Assembly (NCBI GenBank): GCA_963971405.1
Contig: OZ020491.1
Coordinates: 22,066,855-22,130,854, forward strand
Length of the DNA: 64,000 bases
Origin: Psococerastis gibbosa
Lineage: Eukaryota > Arthropoda > Insecta > Psocodea > Psocidae
Direction of reading: 5' to 3'
Part shown: piece after piece, positions 63,959 through 64,000 of the stretch
Layout of the letters: every line of letters begins with the position of its first letter
Numbering within the stretch: position 1 is the stretch's first letter
Notes under the pieces: generated by a model
What the model was told of the DNA's origin: nothing
Database searches by the model: none
Seen by the model: the letters and a program-made list of their open reading frames with translations, nothing else
Program-made: the position numbers and the translations under genes

Positions 63959-64000
63959 TCAGGACATGTAGAGTAGTGGTACGGACTCTGACTTTCACCC
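63959..64000 (+). mobile_element. SINE-1 head, cut by window edge
   Basis: GTCAGGACATGTAGAGTAGT and the following bases match the 5' head of the family. Confidence 0.8.

Noticed and set aside
59312-64000. Further Spinster exons
   Set aside because: No frame carries the next conserved segments (GLGY..., WRWALR...) with splice sites. They probably lie beyond the window.

Overview
The window is a stretch of a repeat-rich, AT-rich animal nuclear genome. Interrupted genes with GT-AG introns, a mitochondrial GABA transaminase, a multi-synthetase-complex scaffold, a Spinster transporter, and swarms of MITEs, SINEs and non-LTR retrotransposons all point to an arthropod. A hemimetabolous insect is my guess, but nothing here fixes the species. 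No LTR or virus-like fossil was recognised.

Host genes. (1) ABAT (GABA transaminase), + strand, six coding exons from 13305 to 20010. Joined, they read through in phase to 496 residues, close to the human length, with a mitochondrial presequence, the PLP lysine and the CGSC iron-sulphur motif. (2) AIMP2 (p38 scaffold of the multi-tRNA-synthetase complex), - strand, four coding exons from 24273 down to 21136, tail-to-tail with ABAT. (3) A Spinster-like MFS lysosomal transporter, + strand, whose first three visible coding exons lie at 25921-26149, 51511-51707 and 59160-59311. Its first coding intron is about 25.4 kb, and the gene runs off the right edge. A short THAP-domain N-terminal fragment (25200-25307) lies between AIMP2 and Spinster.

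Mobile DNA. The large Spinster intron holds a full-length two-ORF LINE on the - strand (33254-38857) with a 25-base A tail and a perfect 11-bp target-site duplication. Both reading frames are open, so it looks young. Remnants of at least eight other LINE copies lie elsewhere. Twelve MITEs share the ends GGYGG..TTCCACCGAC and TWA-type target duplications but carry different or nested interiors. Two hAT-type MITEs have perfect 8-bp duplications. There are two SINE-like tRNA-derived families, several unclassified dispersed families, fold-back elements, a Penelope-like terminal palindrome with a hammerhead-like core, and a 73-bp tandem array built from the same terminal motif.

Most unusual object: 56599-58627, a 2.0-kb element with about 340-bp terminal inverted repeats. 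They enclose one protein of 328 residues with a PIN/FEN1-like acidic-residue pattern followed by a Tesmin/TSO1-like cysteine-rich (CXC) segment and an acidic tail.

The first 13 kb and the last 4 kb hold no recognisable host gene.
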